DNA of 64,000 nt from Actinobacteria bacterium OV320 (GTDB taxonomy: Bacteria; Actinomycetota; Actinomycetes; Streptomycetales; Streptomycetaceae): positions 28,647 through 92,646 of the forward strand of contig LJCX01000038.1 in NCBI GenBank assembly GCA_001298545.1, written 5' to 3'. The notes under the pieces were generated by a model. That model saw only the letters and a list, made by a program, of their open reading frames with translations. It did no database searches and was not told the origin of the DNA. The position numbers and the translations under genes are program-made. Of this stretch, positions 34,601 to 43,136 are shown piece after piece. Position 1 is the stretch's first letter. Every line of letters begins with the position of its first letter.

Positions 34601-35999
34601 CTTGATCGCCCCCAGCCACGCCTGGCCGCTCGGCGACGACACAGAGGGCAGCGCGGCCAGCGCCGCCGACACCTCCGCCGGGCTGAACCTGACCGGCAGC
34701 GCCACGGGCGCCACCTGGGACACCGACGACGACGTCTTCTCACCCAACCTGGCCCTGGACGGCACCACCGGTGCCATGACCTCTAACGCGGCGCTGTCAC
34801 TCTCGAGTCCCTTCACCGTGTCGGCATGGGTCAAGCCGGCGGCCGTGGGCGGGGTCATCGCCTCCCAGGACGGCGTGCACAACTCCGGGTTCCTGCTCTA
34901 TCCCCAGTCCAACCGGGAATGGGCGTTCTGCCTGGCTACCGGGGACGCCACGCGCGGCTACGACTGCACAGCCGGCGGCAGCGCCATCATCGGCCAGTGG
35001 ACCCACCTGACCGCCACTTACGACCCGACGACCAAGGCCACCACGCTGTACATGGACGACCGTCCGGTGGCCCGCGGCTCCCACACCGCCATCTCCGGCT
35101 TCACTGGCAAGTACACCCTGGGCAACAGCCTCAACAACGACGCCCGCACCTCGTACTTCAAGGGCAACATCTCCGACGTACGGGTCTGGAACGGGGCGGT
35201 ACTCACCGCCACCCAGGTCGGCACCATGGCCAACATCACCCTGGCCAAGGCCCCCTACAGCTTCGCCGACGTGGCCGACTACAACCGTGACGGCAACCCC
35301 GACCTGGTCGCCACTGATGCCACCGGCAGCCTGTGGCTCTACCCCGCCAACGGCAACGGCGGTTGGTCCAGCGCCGCCACGTACATCGGCTCCGGCCTGT
35401 CCACCTACACCTTCGCCGGAATCGGCGACTTCAACAACGACACCTACCCTGACACCGTCGCCATGGCCCCCGGCGGCACCCTGCGCCTGTTCCCCGGCGA
35501 CGTCGGGCAAGACCTGCTCACCCCCGTCAGCAACTTCCCCAGCGGCTGGAACGGCTACGCCTTCGCCGGCGTCGCAGACTTCAACCGTGACGGCAAAGCC
35601 GACCTGATCGGCCGTCACCCCGACGGCAGCCTGAACCTGTTCCCCGGCACGGGTACCGGCGCCAACCTGGGAGCGGCCGTACAGATCGGTACCGGCTGGA
35701 ACCCCTACACCTTCGCCGGCGTCGCCGACCTCAACGCCGACACCTACCCCGACGTCATCGTCCGCGACGACGCCACCGGCATCCTGTGGCTCTACCCCGG
35801 CAACGGCAGCAACGGCTTCGGCGCCCGCAGCCAACTCGGAACCGGCTGGAACCCTTACACGTTCGCCGGCATTGGCGACTACAACAGCGACGGCAACCCC
35901 GACGTCATCGTCCGCGACGACACCACCCGCATCCTGTGGCTCTACCCCCGTACCGCCACCGCCTTCAGCACCCGCCAGCAGATCGGCAACGGCTGGTAG
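31608..35999 (+). CDS. Large secreted DNRLRE / LamG / FG-GAP repeat protein
   Basis: A 1463-residue exported protein. The signal peptide covers about residues 1–32 (LLSSALAAALSTLSLSGAVATAHA). A DNRLRE-like region lies around 310–490 (VYPVYIDPTYS, ending near TTWANKPARTTQWG). A first DGDMTGDGLADL calcium-binding-type repeat is near 707, a LamG/concanavalin-like domain spans about 1004–1210, and at least five FG-GAP/VCBS repeats (DFNRDGKADLIGRHPDGS and similar) fill 1217–1463. Such proteins are adhesins or carriers outside the cell. It is divergent from the Rhs toxin and probably co-regulated; a role in presenting or processing that toxin is inference. No enzyme active site was seen. Confidence 0.82.
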   Translation: MRSTLRRRLLSSALAAALSTLSLSGAVATAHADTTPKASSPQLPLDEARASRKAQSSGKAVAVAAATTPTQSEEANPNGTFTLTQSVAPIRKYASGAWKPLDATLVRRSDGTVSPALTTTSLTLSGGGDGPLAVMKDHSRSLALTAPASLGSLPAPTLDGSSATYSEVLDGVDLKVTADTQGGFSEVLVVKNAEAAADPALNTLVFPAETKNVTLSVDAAGNISGRDARHRTVFSAPAPTMWDSATAKAASPSSLSASRAVNSDIDEPGVGAHIAPVTAAYTSKSIRLTPDAGLLSASATVYPVYIDPTYSAAGGTVSSWTWVNSAAPNTSFWKDTSATGLHVGYQGWETPYHDSRAYAKFSVDSRLFGATVIDSHFYATETYAPSCTATPVELWQTGPISSSTTWANKPARTTQWGTKTVAYGYDPSCPAQSLGFDITSHMQDVADDGNLSSLTLGLQAPDDDDSNKYSWKKFDHATLSMSTTYNHRPYKPSTLVTSPATTCSSAVKTIGDGDVSLYAKVSDPDGGTLSTTFNITKTSGGTQIAKPTVSAASGKNAVYILKKPVLEAAAGGSPLGVTWNVTSSDGTSTSPVSATCKFQFDASRPGSPAITDSSAYDCGDDASPAPYQVGQPAGFTVTPNASGGTTASYLYQLNGTTPVSLASTGSSTSISITPTRGTNVLTVTAVSAGGNIGDTANCILLASPAATAVDGDMTGDGLADLTTVGAQAGLSSGLWLAHGTTDGQLTTSATNLGVQGTGANSAGSPADWTGTQAIAGHFNSGAGFNDVLDYNPATGSGSVLFGGGNGSALRPYSGDQANINYTAFTDGTGNRATSIASGGNLYHTVNGEPATGYPDLLMIVGGQLWNEPSIPFPGGFAGVDNALSLGGTNPTGTGDWTSWSITSSLINGLPALFARHNSTGALYYYTPQQLLALAGGNQVAPLLVASSGYSSAALPVLQAADLNDDGTPDLRTVSSNGASTARIFNAAAGTLTAQTAQTLIAPSHAWPLGDDTEGSAASAADTSAGLNLTGSATGATWDTDDDVFSPNLALDGTTGAMTSNAALSLSSPFTVSAWVKPAAVGGVIASQDGVHNSGFLLYPQSNREWAFCLATGDATRGYDCTAGGSAIIGQWTHLTATYDPTTKATTLYMDDRPVARGSHTAISGFTGKYTLGNSLNNDARTSYFKGNISDVRVWNGAVLTATQVGTMANITLAKAPYSFADVADYNRDGNPDLVATDATGSLWLYPANGNGGWSSAATYIGSGLSTYTFAGIGDFNNDTYPDTVAMAPGGTLRLFPGDVGQDLLTPVSNFPSGWNGYAFAGVADFNRDGKADLIGRHPDGSLNLFPGTGTGANLGAAVQIGTGWNPYTFAGVADLNADTYPDVIVRDDATGILWLYPGNGSNGFGARSQLGTGWNPYTFAGIGDYNSDGNPDVIVRDDTTRILWLYPRTATAFSTRQQIGNGW

Positions 36000-36113
36000 G
36001 CGAGTACGCCTTTGTCTCCGGGGCCGCTCAGCGCTGCACACCAGCGCCCCCGCGGCGGCCCCGGAGATCGTCCATGCCCTCTGCAAACCCCCCTTCTCTC
36101 ATGGGAGTTGTAC

Positions 36114-37865
36114 GTGACTGATCAACGACGCACCGACGTCGGCCGCCGCCGGTTCATACGCCTCACCGGCGGCAGCGCGCTCGGCGCGCTGGCCGTGGGA
36201 GGCAACGCAACGGCCGCGTCTGCCGACATCCTCGCCGCCCCCACGCCGAGTCCGTCCCCGGGGATCCCCATGTCCCAGGTGCTCAGTCTGCCGCGCACCC
36301 CTGCACCGACGACCACACTGGGCCCTGCGCCGGAGCAAATCACGGGCGGCACGATCACGCCCCCGAACAGACGGATCCCCTATACCGGTGGCACCGTCGA
36401 CCCGCAGACGGCCGCGGACGACGTGCCCACCACGCTGCCGTTCGAGTTCGCCACCGCCGACTACACCATCGTCGATGTGCCCGAGGAACTGCGTCCGTGG
36501 CGCAACCGGCCGGTCGCCAAGGGCGACACCGGCGCCTACGTCGACGCCCAGGGCGTGCGCATGTTCTACAACGACCCCGACGTCTTCATCAACGGCGACG
36601 GCAAGCTCTACGACCAACCCGTCACACAGATCCAGTACGGCCTGGGCTGCCTCGCCTCCTACCGCACCACCGGTGACACCTGGTTCCTCACCCGTGCCAA
36701 GGCCCACGCCCAGCGGCAGATCGACCGGCGGGTCGAGACCCGCGGCGCGTGGTACTTCCCCTATCCCTTCAACTACACCCACGGCGAGCACGGCGGACTC
36801 GTCTACACGGCCCCCTGGTACTCCGGCATGGCCCAGGGCGAGGCGATATCCCTGTTCATCCAGCTCGCCCAGCTCCCCGACACCGACGTCAGCGCGGAAG
36901 AACGCACCCAGTACCTGGCTGCGGCCGACGGCGCGTTCGCCTCACTGCTGCGCGCCTACGACGCCAAACCGTGGGTGGTCAACAAGGACAGCGCGGGCTA
37001 TTTCTGGATCCAGGAGTACCCCATCGACGCGCCGGGCACGTCGGACTACACCTTCAACGGCATGATCTTCGCCCTGTTCGGTGTGTGGGACTACTACCAG
37101 CACACCCGCAACGAACTCGCGCTGAAGCTGTGGGACGGCGGCCTGACCACGATCGCCAACTACTACCCGCGGCTGCGCAACACCCGCTGGCTCTCCTTCT
37201 ACTGCAACACCCACCGCATCGCCCCGCTGTCCTACCACCACCATCACCTCGACCTGTTCATGCAGCTGCAGTGGTTCTCCGGCCACTACACCTTCGCCCG
37301 CGACATGGACCAGCTACTGGACGACTACCCCTACCCGGACCTGGTCTCCACCGACCTGCCCAGCGGCGGCACCGTCGCCTTCGCCGCCGGCACCTACACC
37401 CTCTACCAGTACGCCACCACCGCCACCGGCGCCTACGACCCCGCCAAGGACGACACCCAGACCGCCACCCAGCAGGTCACCTTCACCCGCGACACCTCCG
37501 CCCCCGCCACCATGCGGCGCCGCATCCACGGCCGCGGCGTCTACTACCGCATCAGCGCCGGCGCGTATGCCGGCTGGTGGGTCGGTGAGAACTACACCAC
37601 CGCCTTCCTGCGCGGCCAGTGGTGGACCAAAACCTACCTGCCCGCCCGCACCCTCACCTTCCCCGCCAACACCCCCGTCGACGTCTACAAATACGGCACC
37701 GACGGCGCCGTCGGCACCACCAAGACAGTCCAGTGGGACCACGCCTCCAACGCCCCCTTCGACCAGCGCGCCACCATCAACGGCCGCAACATGCTCCGCA
37801 TCAGCGCCGGCACACTCACCGGCTACTGGGTCTGGCACAACAACGTCACCACCGACGGCCTCTGA
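36114..37865 (+). CDS. Tat-exported D-glucuronyl C5-epimerase-like protein
   Basis: A 583-residue protein. Start GTG 36114 has GGGAG six bases upstream. A twin-arginine signal is clear: GRRRFIRLTGGSALGALAVG. The central part (about residues 120–430) matches the D-glucuronyl C5-epimerase family: IQYGLGCLASYRTTGDTWF, GAWYFPYPFNYTHGEHGG and WYSGMAQGEAISLFIQLA. The C-terminal 150 residues form a beta-rich module with two related units (YYRISAGAYAGWWVGEN and MLRISAGTLTGYWVWHN), probably for carbohydrate or wall binding. The family epimerises uronic acid residues in heparan- or alginate-like polymers; here the substrate is unknown. It lies 114 bases after the FG-GAP gene and may be co-transcribed with it. 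Confidence 0.78.
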   Translation: MTDQRRTDVGRRRFIRLTGGSALGALAVGGNATAASADILAAPTPSPSPGIPMSQVLSLPRTPAPTTTLGPAPEQITGGTITPPNRRIPYTGGTVDPQTAADDVPTTLPFEFATADYTIVDVPEELRPWRNRPVAKGDTGAYVDAQGVRMFYNDPDVFINGDGKLYDQPVTQIQYGLGCLASYRTTGDTWFLTRAKAHAQRQIDRRVETRGAWYFPYPFNYTHGEHGGLVYTAPWYSGMAQGEAISLFIQLAQLPDTDVSAEERTQYLAAADGAFASLLRAYDAKPWVVNKDSAGYFWIQEYPIDAPGTSDYTFNGMIFALFGVWDYYQHTRNELALKLWDGGLTTIANYYPRLRNTRWLSFYCNTHRIAPLSYHHHHLDLFMQLQWFSGHYTFARDMDQLLDDYPYPDLVSTDLPSGGTVAFAAGTYTLYQYATTATGAYDPAKDDTQTATQQVTFTRDTSAPATMRRRIHGRGVYYRISAGAYAGWWVGENYTTAFLRGQWWTKTYLPARTLTFPANTPVDVYKYGTDGAVGTTKTVQWDHASNAPFDQRATINGRNMLRISAGTLTGYWVWHNNVTTDGL

Positions 37866-37870
37866 CATAC

Positions 37871-37925
37871 CTCGGGCGGGGCGGGGGCCCATCCCCTGTG
37901 GGGCACCCGCACCCGCGCCCCCGAG
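37871..37925. terminator. GC-rich hairpin after the epimerase-like gene
   Basis: CTCGGG (37871) pairs with CCCGAG (37920), extended by an imperfect GGGGCGGG/CCCGCGCC stem. It lies six bases after the stop codon and is the likely terminator. The sequence from here to 38255 shows no gene. Confidence 0.5.
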
Positions 37926-38255
37926 TCGCCAGGTGTCAAAGTCACTTGGCCGCGCAACCCCACACGGCCGCCACCAGAGTTTCCTCGCACCGGCCACCCA
38001 AAGCACCCCAGGCGAACCGCCAGCTGAACGGCTTCGATCTTCCATGGTTTCTCAAGTTCTCGCAGACACGGACATCCGGTCTCACCACGCCGATGCGATC
38101 ACAGATTCGCCGCTGTTCCCTCTTCGGTCCTGCGGAACCCCCCACGGCACCCAAAATTCCCAAGTATCCCTCCACCTAAGACAGTTGAAATTCTCCTGAC
38201 CGTCACAGAAACCCACAGATCTCACATATGATCCACCCACCGCCGATCAGCGCCG

Positions 38256-38516
38256 TTATCGATCAGTGGTTGTGGGCAGGGCGTCGGTCAGGGCGCGGGC
38301 GAGGTAGGCGTTGATGTGACGGCAGTGGTAGGTGACCAGCGCCAGCAACTCGGGCGGCACACCCTCATCGGCCGGGAGCGGAGCGGGCGCCACGGCACAG
38401 GAACCGGGCGCGGGTGTCAGGGCGTCGCGGACTTCCTGCAGGCCCGCGGTTTGCTGCGGGCCACGGGCGATCTCGCTGCGCCGCTGGGGGCGCCTTCGCG
38501 GGTGGGGTGAGGTCAT
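38256..38516 (-). CDS. Small hypothetical protein (86 aa)
   Basis: An 86-residue frame with a basic N-terminus and a helical end, ELLALVTYHCRHINAYLARALTDAL. No family was recognised, and the ribosome site (GGAAG) is only moderate. The codon use is acceptable for the genome. It could be a real short gene or a remnant. Confidence 0.4.
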   Translation of the reverse strand: MTSPHPRRRPQRRSEIARGPQQTAGLQEVRDALTPAPGSCAVAPAPLPADEGVPPELLALVTYHCRHINAYLARALTDALPTTTDR

Positions 38517-39036
38517 GGCGGTGCCGTCTTCCGGCCGACCCACGTCCGGCGCCTGTCGGGCGGCCGGGGCCGCACGGCGGGGCGCTGTGAGTGACGCGGC
38601 GCGTCTGGGACCTACCAGTCCGGGTCAGTCGTGAGCTGACGCGGCACTCGGCCGGGGACCGTCGCAGCGCGGCAGGAAAGGGGCGGCACCGCCCGGACAA
38701 CGACGAAGGACCAAAATCGTCCAGCTAGACCAGGCAGGACTGCCGCCTGCCCGCAGCAGTACGGGACATCCCCACGAGCTCCGGAAAGGCCGACGTCGCA
38801 TCAAACGGGCGTGGCGGTGTAGTGCGGGTCCTGCTTCCCCTCCAGCGAACGGCAACCCGTAGCAAGGCAGGGGGCACTGACAGGAGTGTGGCTCTTTTCG
38901 GCCATGCCCCTATGACGTCCCTGCGCGGAAAGGTACTTCCGTACAGGAGCATGCACCTGACATCTTGCATCCACCATTCGTTTCGTACGGCCCCGCCGGT
39001 GCCCTCGGCGCGGCCGGGCCGTCTCCGGAGGACGCA
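38517..39036. other. Upstream region of the subtilase gene
   Basis: No gene is supported on either strand. The right part must hold the promoter of the protease gene, but no clear consensus was seen. Confidence 0.35.
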
Positions 39037-40836
39037 TTGATACCCCCCATATCCGGCCGACCCAGACGCACGCTGGTGCTGGCGGCCACGCTCGGCGCCG
39101 TCCTCGCGTTCGGCGCCCCGGGCGCCCTCGCGGGTACGCTCCCCGTCGCCCCCTCCACCGCGTCGGCCGCCAAGGCCCACGCTCCGGCCGCCGTGCCGGC
39201 TTCCCGGAGTGCGACCTGGGTGGCCGGCACGCGTGCCTACCTCGTGATCACCGCCCCCGGTGACAGCTCGGCGGTCCGTTCCGCGATCGCGGCCAACGGC
39301 GGCACCGTCTTCTCGAACTTCGACGCCATCGGCGTGATCGTCGCCCACTCGGCGTCCAGCGGGTTCGCCGCCACCATGCGCGGCGTCGCCGGCGTGCAGC
39401 AGGTCGGCGCCACGCGCACCTCGGACGTCCCGGCCGACGCCTACAACCCGGCGCTCCCGGCCGATCCGGCCCAGGCCTCGACCCCGGCCGGAGAACCGGT
39501 CCGGGCCGACATGAGCCAGATCAAGGCCGACCAGGCCTGGGCCGTGAACCCGGGCTCCGCCTCCGTCAAGGTCGGCATCCTGGACACCGGTGTGGACGAC
39601 CGGCACCAGGACCTGGCGCCCAACTTCGACGCGGCCGACTCGGTCTCCTGCGCCTACGGCAAGCCCGACACCCGTGCCGGCGCCTGGCGGGACGTCGACA
39701 CGCACGGCACCCACGTAGCGGGCACCATCGCCGCGGCCAAGAACGGCAAGGGCGTCGTCGGCGTGGCCCCCGGGGTGAGGATCTCCGCGGTCCGGGTCGC
39801 CGAGCCGGGCAACTCCTTCTTCTTCGCCGAGAACACCATCTGCGGCTTCGTCTGGGCCGGTGACCACGGCTTCAAGGTCACCAACAACAGCTACTACACG
39901 GACCCGTGGCAGTTCAACTGCCCGGACAACATCGACCAGGCCGCCATCATCGAGGGCGTCAAGCGCGCCCAGGAGTACGCCGAGGGCAAGGGCTCCCTCC
40001 AGATCGCCGCGGCGGGCAACGAGAACTACGACCTCGCCCACAAGACGACCGACTCCGCGAGCCCGAACGACTCGACGCCGGTCACCCGCACCATCACCAA
40101 CGCCTGCCTCGACATCCCGACCGAGCTGCCGGGCGTGGTCACGGTCGCGGCCAACGGCACGGGCGTCACCAAGGCCTCGTTCTCCAACTACGGGCAGGGC
40201 GTCATCGACGTTGCGGCGCCGGGCAGCAACGTGTACTCCACCGTCCCCGGCGGCGGCTACGGCAGCAAGAGCGGCACCTCGATGGCCACCCCGCACGTGG
40301 TCGGCGTGGCGGCACTCATCGCCAGCGCCGACCCGGGCATCACCCCGGCGCAGATCCGCGCCAAGCTGGCCGCCCAGGCCAACGACATCGCCTGCCCCTC
40401 GGACAGCCGCTGCACGGGCACGACGGCCAGCAACTCGTTCTTCGGCGAAGGCCAGGTCGACGCCCTCAAGGCCGTCGGGACCACCCCGCCGCCCGGCAAG
40501 TACTTCGAGAACCTCGCGGACTTCGCCGTCAACGACAACGCGACCGTGGAGAGCCCGATCGCCGTGACCGGCGTGACCGGCAACGCCCCGGCCGCCCTCA
40601 AGGTGGGTGTGGACATCAAGCACACCTACATCGGTGACCTGAAGGTCGACCTGGTGGCGCCGGACGGCACCGTCTACACGCTGCACAACCACGCCGGCGG
40701 CAGCGCCGACAACATCGCCCAGACCTACACCGTGAACGCCTCCTCGGAGGTCGCGAACGGCACCTGGAAACTGCGCGTCAACGACAACGCCGCCTCCGAC
40801 ACAGGCAAGATCGACGCCTGGAACCTGACCTTCTGA
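39037..40836 (+). CDS. Secreted S8 subtilisin-like protease with P-domain
   Basis: A 599-residue secreted protease. TTG 39037 is the start, with GGAGG five bases upstream. Residues 12–32 form a signal peptide. An inhibitor I9-like propeptide precedes the catalytic domain, where D183 (VGILDTGVDD), H223 (DTHGTHVAG), the oxyanion Asn (AAAGNEN) and S415 (GTSMATPH) are all present. Residues about 490–599 are a proprotein-convertase P-domain (YIGDLKVDLVAPDGT, GTWKLRVNDNA, DAWNLTF). Members of this group are autoprocessed extracellular proteases. The gene stands alone and is followed by a strong terminator. Confidence 0.92.
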   Translation: MIPPISGRPRRTLVLAATLGAVLAFGAPGALAGTLPVAPSTASAAKAHAPAAVPASRSATWVAGTRAYLVITAPGDSSAVRSAIAANGGTVFSNFDAIGVIVAHSASSGFAATMRGVAGVQQVGATRTSDVPADAYNPALPADPAQASTPAGEPVRADMSQIKADQAWAVNPGSASVKVGILDTGVDDRHQDLAPNFDAADSVSCAYGKPDTRAGAWRDVDTHGTHVAGTIAAAKNGKGVVGVAPGVRISAVRVAEPGNSFFFAENTICGFVWAGDHGFKVTNNSYYTDPWQFNCPDNIDQAAIIEGVKRAQEYAEGKGSLQIAAAGNENYDLAHKTTDSASPNDSTPVTRTITNACLDIPTELPGVVTVAANGTGVTKASFSNYGQGVIDVAAPGSNVYSTVPGGGYGSKSGTSMATPHVVGVAALIASADPGITPAQIRAKLAAQANDIACPSDSRCTGTTASNSFFGEGQVDALKAVGTTPPPGKYFENLADFAVNDNATVESPIAVTGVTGNAPAALKVGVDIKHTYIGDLKVDLVAPDGTVYTLHNHAGGSADNIAQTYTVNASSEVANGTWKLRVNDNAASDTGKIDAWNLTF

Positions 40837-40912
40837 CGCAGGGCCCGGCAACGCCCGCGTCGGCACGCTGTGCGCCGACGGCAGCCAGGGCCGGCACCGC
40901 TGCCCGGCAGAG

Positions 40913-40962
40913 GGCACAGGGGCCTCGGCGGCGGTGAACGCCTCGGCCGGGGCCCCTGTGCC
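40913..40962. terminator. Terminator after the subtilase gene
   Basis: GGCACAGGGGCC (40913–40924) pairs perfectly with GGCCCCTGTGCC (40951–40962), with a 26-base loop. It lies 76 bases after the protease stop codon. Confidence 0.7.
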
Positions 40963-41179
40963 GGAGGCGTCCGGGAAGGCCGCGAACGGCCTGGGGCCGG
41001 TGCCCGGCTCACCGTGCGTCTCCCCGAGGAGCTGCAGGGCCGGTGCAGCCGCCCTCGGGCTGGGCGTGGTATTCGTCGGTGGCAAGCTCGCTGGAGCGAG
41101 CGAGGACGGTTCCGAGGGATCCCAGTAGGACTGTTTACTGATCAGAAACTCATGGGTTCTCGTCCAGGGTGCAGAGGAC

Positions 41180-41356
41180 GTGCGGGCCGCCGAAGCAGCG
41201 GCGAACGATGTGCGGCCGGCGCTGGCGTCTGCGGAAAATCTGGCCCGCCCTGACGGCGCCGGCCACCCCACCGCTCTCACCCGTGCCGCCGTCGCCATCA
41301 CCGCCGCGCTCACCCTCGCCAGCGTCTTCTCCACCGCCATTGCCACCTGCCGGTGA
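41180..41356 (+). CDS. Possible short membrane protein or fragment
   Basis: A 58-codon frame from GTG with strong GC3 bias, ending in a hydrophobic helix (AAVAITAALTLASVFSTAIA). There is no good ribosome site, and the open frame extends upstream to a stop at about 41104. It may be the tail of a lost gene. Nothing else was seen between 40963 and 41527. Confidence 0.3.
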   Translation: MRAAEAAANDVRPALASAENLARPDGAGHPTALTRAAVAITAALTLASVFSTAIATCR

Positions 41357-41527
41357 CCGGACGTGCCGGGGGACCGAGGGCATATGAGCGGGGCGGCCGG
41401 CCGTTGTCGGCCGGCTGGCCTTCAGCGGCGCCATCGTCCGGACCGGCACCAAGTCCTGCCGGCCGGCCCCCACCGGGCACGGGCGGAACGCGCTGCGGTC
41501 GGCTGGCCGGAGCGGATCAACGGGCAC

Positions 41528-42610
41528 TCACTCCCCTGGCCTTGATGCTCCGGCCAGGGCCCGCCGGACCTCAGCCGCGGGGAAGGGGGTGCGCTTGCTC
41601 TGCGTAAGCAGTCGATGGTGGAAGTCGTCCAGGATGATGGCGTGCGGAGCGTGACGGTCGATGATCGCGCCGATGTCGGGCGGAACGTCGGCGGGTTGGT
41701 GGCCCCCGACCCATTCGCGCAAGAAGGTCCCGTGTTCGGTACCACCACGCAGGTCGTCCGGCAGGTGGTGGTGCAGCAGGTGGTTCGGTGCGTAGGAGCG
41801 GTCGTACACGAGGTGATCCGTGAGGAAAGCGCGCTCCTTCGCGGAGAGTTCGTAGTCGCGGCTCAAGGCGAGTCCGAAGTCCGCGAAGTACACCCGCCGG
41901 CCGTCGGTGAGCAGATTGGCGAAGTGCGTGTCGAAGTGGACGAGTCCGCGCGCGCTCATGAATTCGGTCCCCCGCAGCAGCGCGTTCTCGACCCATCGGT
42001 AGGGCGACTCGCCGCTCGGCTGCGGCGGGGCCGCATCACGGGTTTCGCCGAGCCACTCGGCGAGCGTCCGGGGCACATGTTCCAGGAAGAGCACCAGGCT
42101 GAAGGAGGACCTTCCGATGGCCTCCAGTCGACGGCGTACGGCCGGCGATCCCTCCCAATGCGCTACCGCCCCTTCAATGCCTCCGAGCCCGTCGACGAAG
42201 CCGGCAGGAGGGCTGTCGGGCAGGACCCGCCAGTGATAGAGCAGCGGGAAACCCTCGTACTCGTTCTTGAGTGCCCAGCCTGTCGTCATGATGTGCGCGG
42301 CCAGTTCCCGCCACGCACCGAACCCTGCCGACCCCACGCCGTACTGGTAGAAGAGAGGGAGCCCGAACATGTTTCCGGTCGACCTCACGTGCTCCGGCTG
42401 CAACTCGATGTCTGTCAGCGGGACCCGCTTGACGAAGACGCGAATCCCTTCGACTTCCGTCTCCGCCGACCTGCCGCCGATACCGGAGCCGAGACTCGGC
42501 GCGGCGGCCACCGCATCCTCAAGCCGACGGTCGCTGAACAGGGACAGCCGTGTTCCCACGGCCGCGTAGGCGGACACTCGCGCGGCATGCGCTGACTCGG
42601 TCACGTCCAT
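41528..42610 (-). CDS. Protein kinase-fold / phosphotransferase-like protein
   Basis: A 360-residue protein with a kinase-type catalytic core near residues 230–265: GLVHFDTHFANLLTDG contains the HxD...N catalytic loop and VYFADFGLAL the metal-binding DFG. The N-terminal lobe shows IRVFVKRVPL, whose lysine could be the ATP-binding one. It could be a Ser/Thr kinase or an aminoglycoside-phosphotransferase-type small-molecule kinase; the substrate is not clear. The start ATG 42610 has GGAG six bases upstream. It is a single gene. Confidence 0.68.
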   Translation of the reverse strand: MDVTESAHAARVSAYAAVGTRLSLFSDRRLEDAVAAAPSLGSGIGGRSAETEVEGIRVFVKRVPLTDIELQPEHVRSTGNMFGLPLFYQYGVGSAGFGAWRELAAHIMTTGWALKNEYEGFPLLYHWRVLPDSPPAGFVDGLGGIEGAVAHWEGSPAVRRRLEAIGRSSFSLVLFLEHVPRTLAEWLGETRDAAPPQPSGESPYRWVENALLRGTEFMSARGLVHFDTHFANLLTDGRRVYFADFGLALSRDYELSAKERAFLTDHLVYDRSYAPNHLLHHHLPDDLRGGTEHGTFLREWVGGHQPADVPPDIGAIIDRHAPHAIILDDFHHRLLTQSKRTPFPAAEVRRALAGASRPGE

Positions 42611-43136
42611 CGGCGGCTCCAACCTGACATCTACTGGCCTGTGTTGATCATGTCAGGGTGCCCCCGTATGCGGCTGGTGCCGGGGTGAGGGTCGGCGACC
42701 ACGGGGTGGCTGGTGCGTTGCGGGTCTGCTGCGTCTGTCACGGTTGCCGGCAGCATTGCCGGGCCCGCGTTCCGCGGTGCTGTGGGGGCGGGGTGGTCGT
42801 GGCAGCTCGTTCAGGGCTCCCCGGGTCCGTTGCCCGCGGGAAGTGCCGGTGGGCCGCTGCCCCGTGCTCTGCCCCGTGCCCTGCCCCGAGGTGAGGGAAT
42901 GCGGCGTTCCGATATGGACAAAACGTGTGTGACGCATTCATTCCTGAGGCGTCTTTCGGGCGGAGTGGTGTCCGTGTCCGTCCTTCGCGGCTCCGCAGTC
43001 GCAGCATCGCAAAGCCGCTGCCGGTACGCGGCGGCTGAAGCGGTCTCGGCGTGCGCCGGGGTCATGCGTCTAAACAGCAGGAACTTGCTGGTCGGACCCT
43101 CCTGCGGGGAAGAAGGGCCTGTGGCAATGTCGATAC
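42611..43136. other. Intergenic region before the SARP gene
   Basis: No gene is supported. It lies between divergent starts (kinase-like gene leftward, SARP rightward) and should hold both promoters. The frames here are shadows without domains. Confidence 0.4.

Noticed and set aside
38725..41346. 873-codon leftward frame opposite the subtilase
   Set aside because: Antisense shadow of a protease with a complete catalytic triad and signal peptide.
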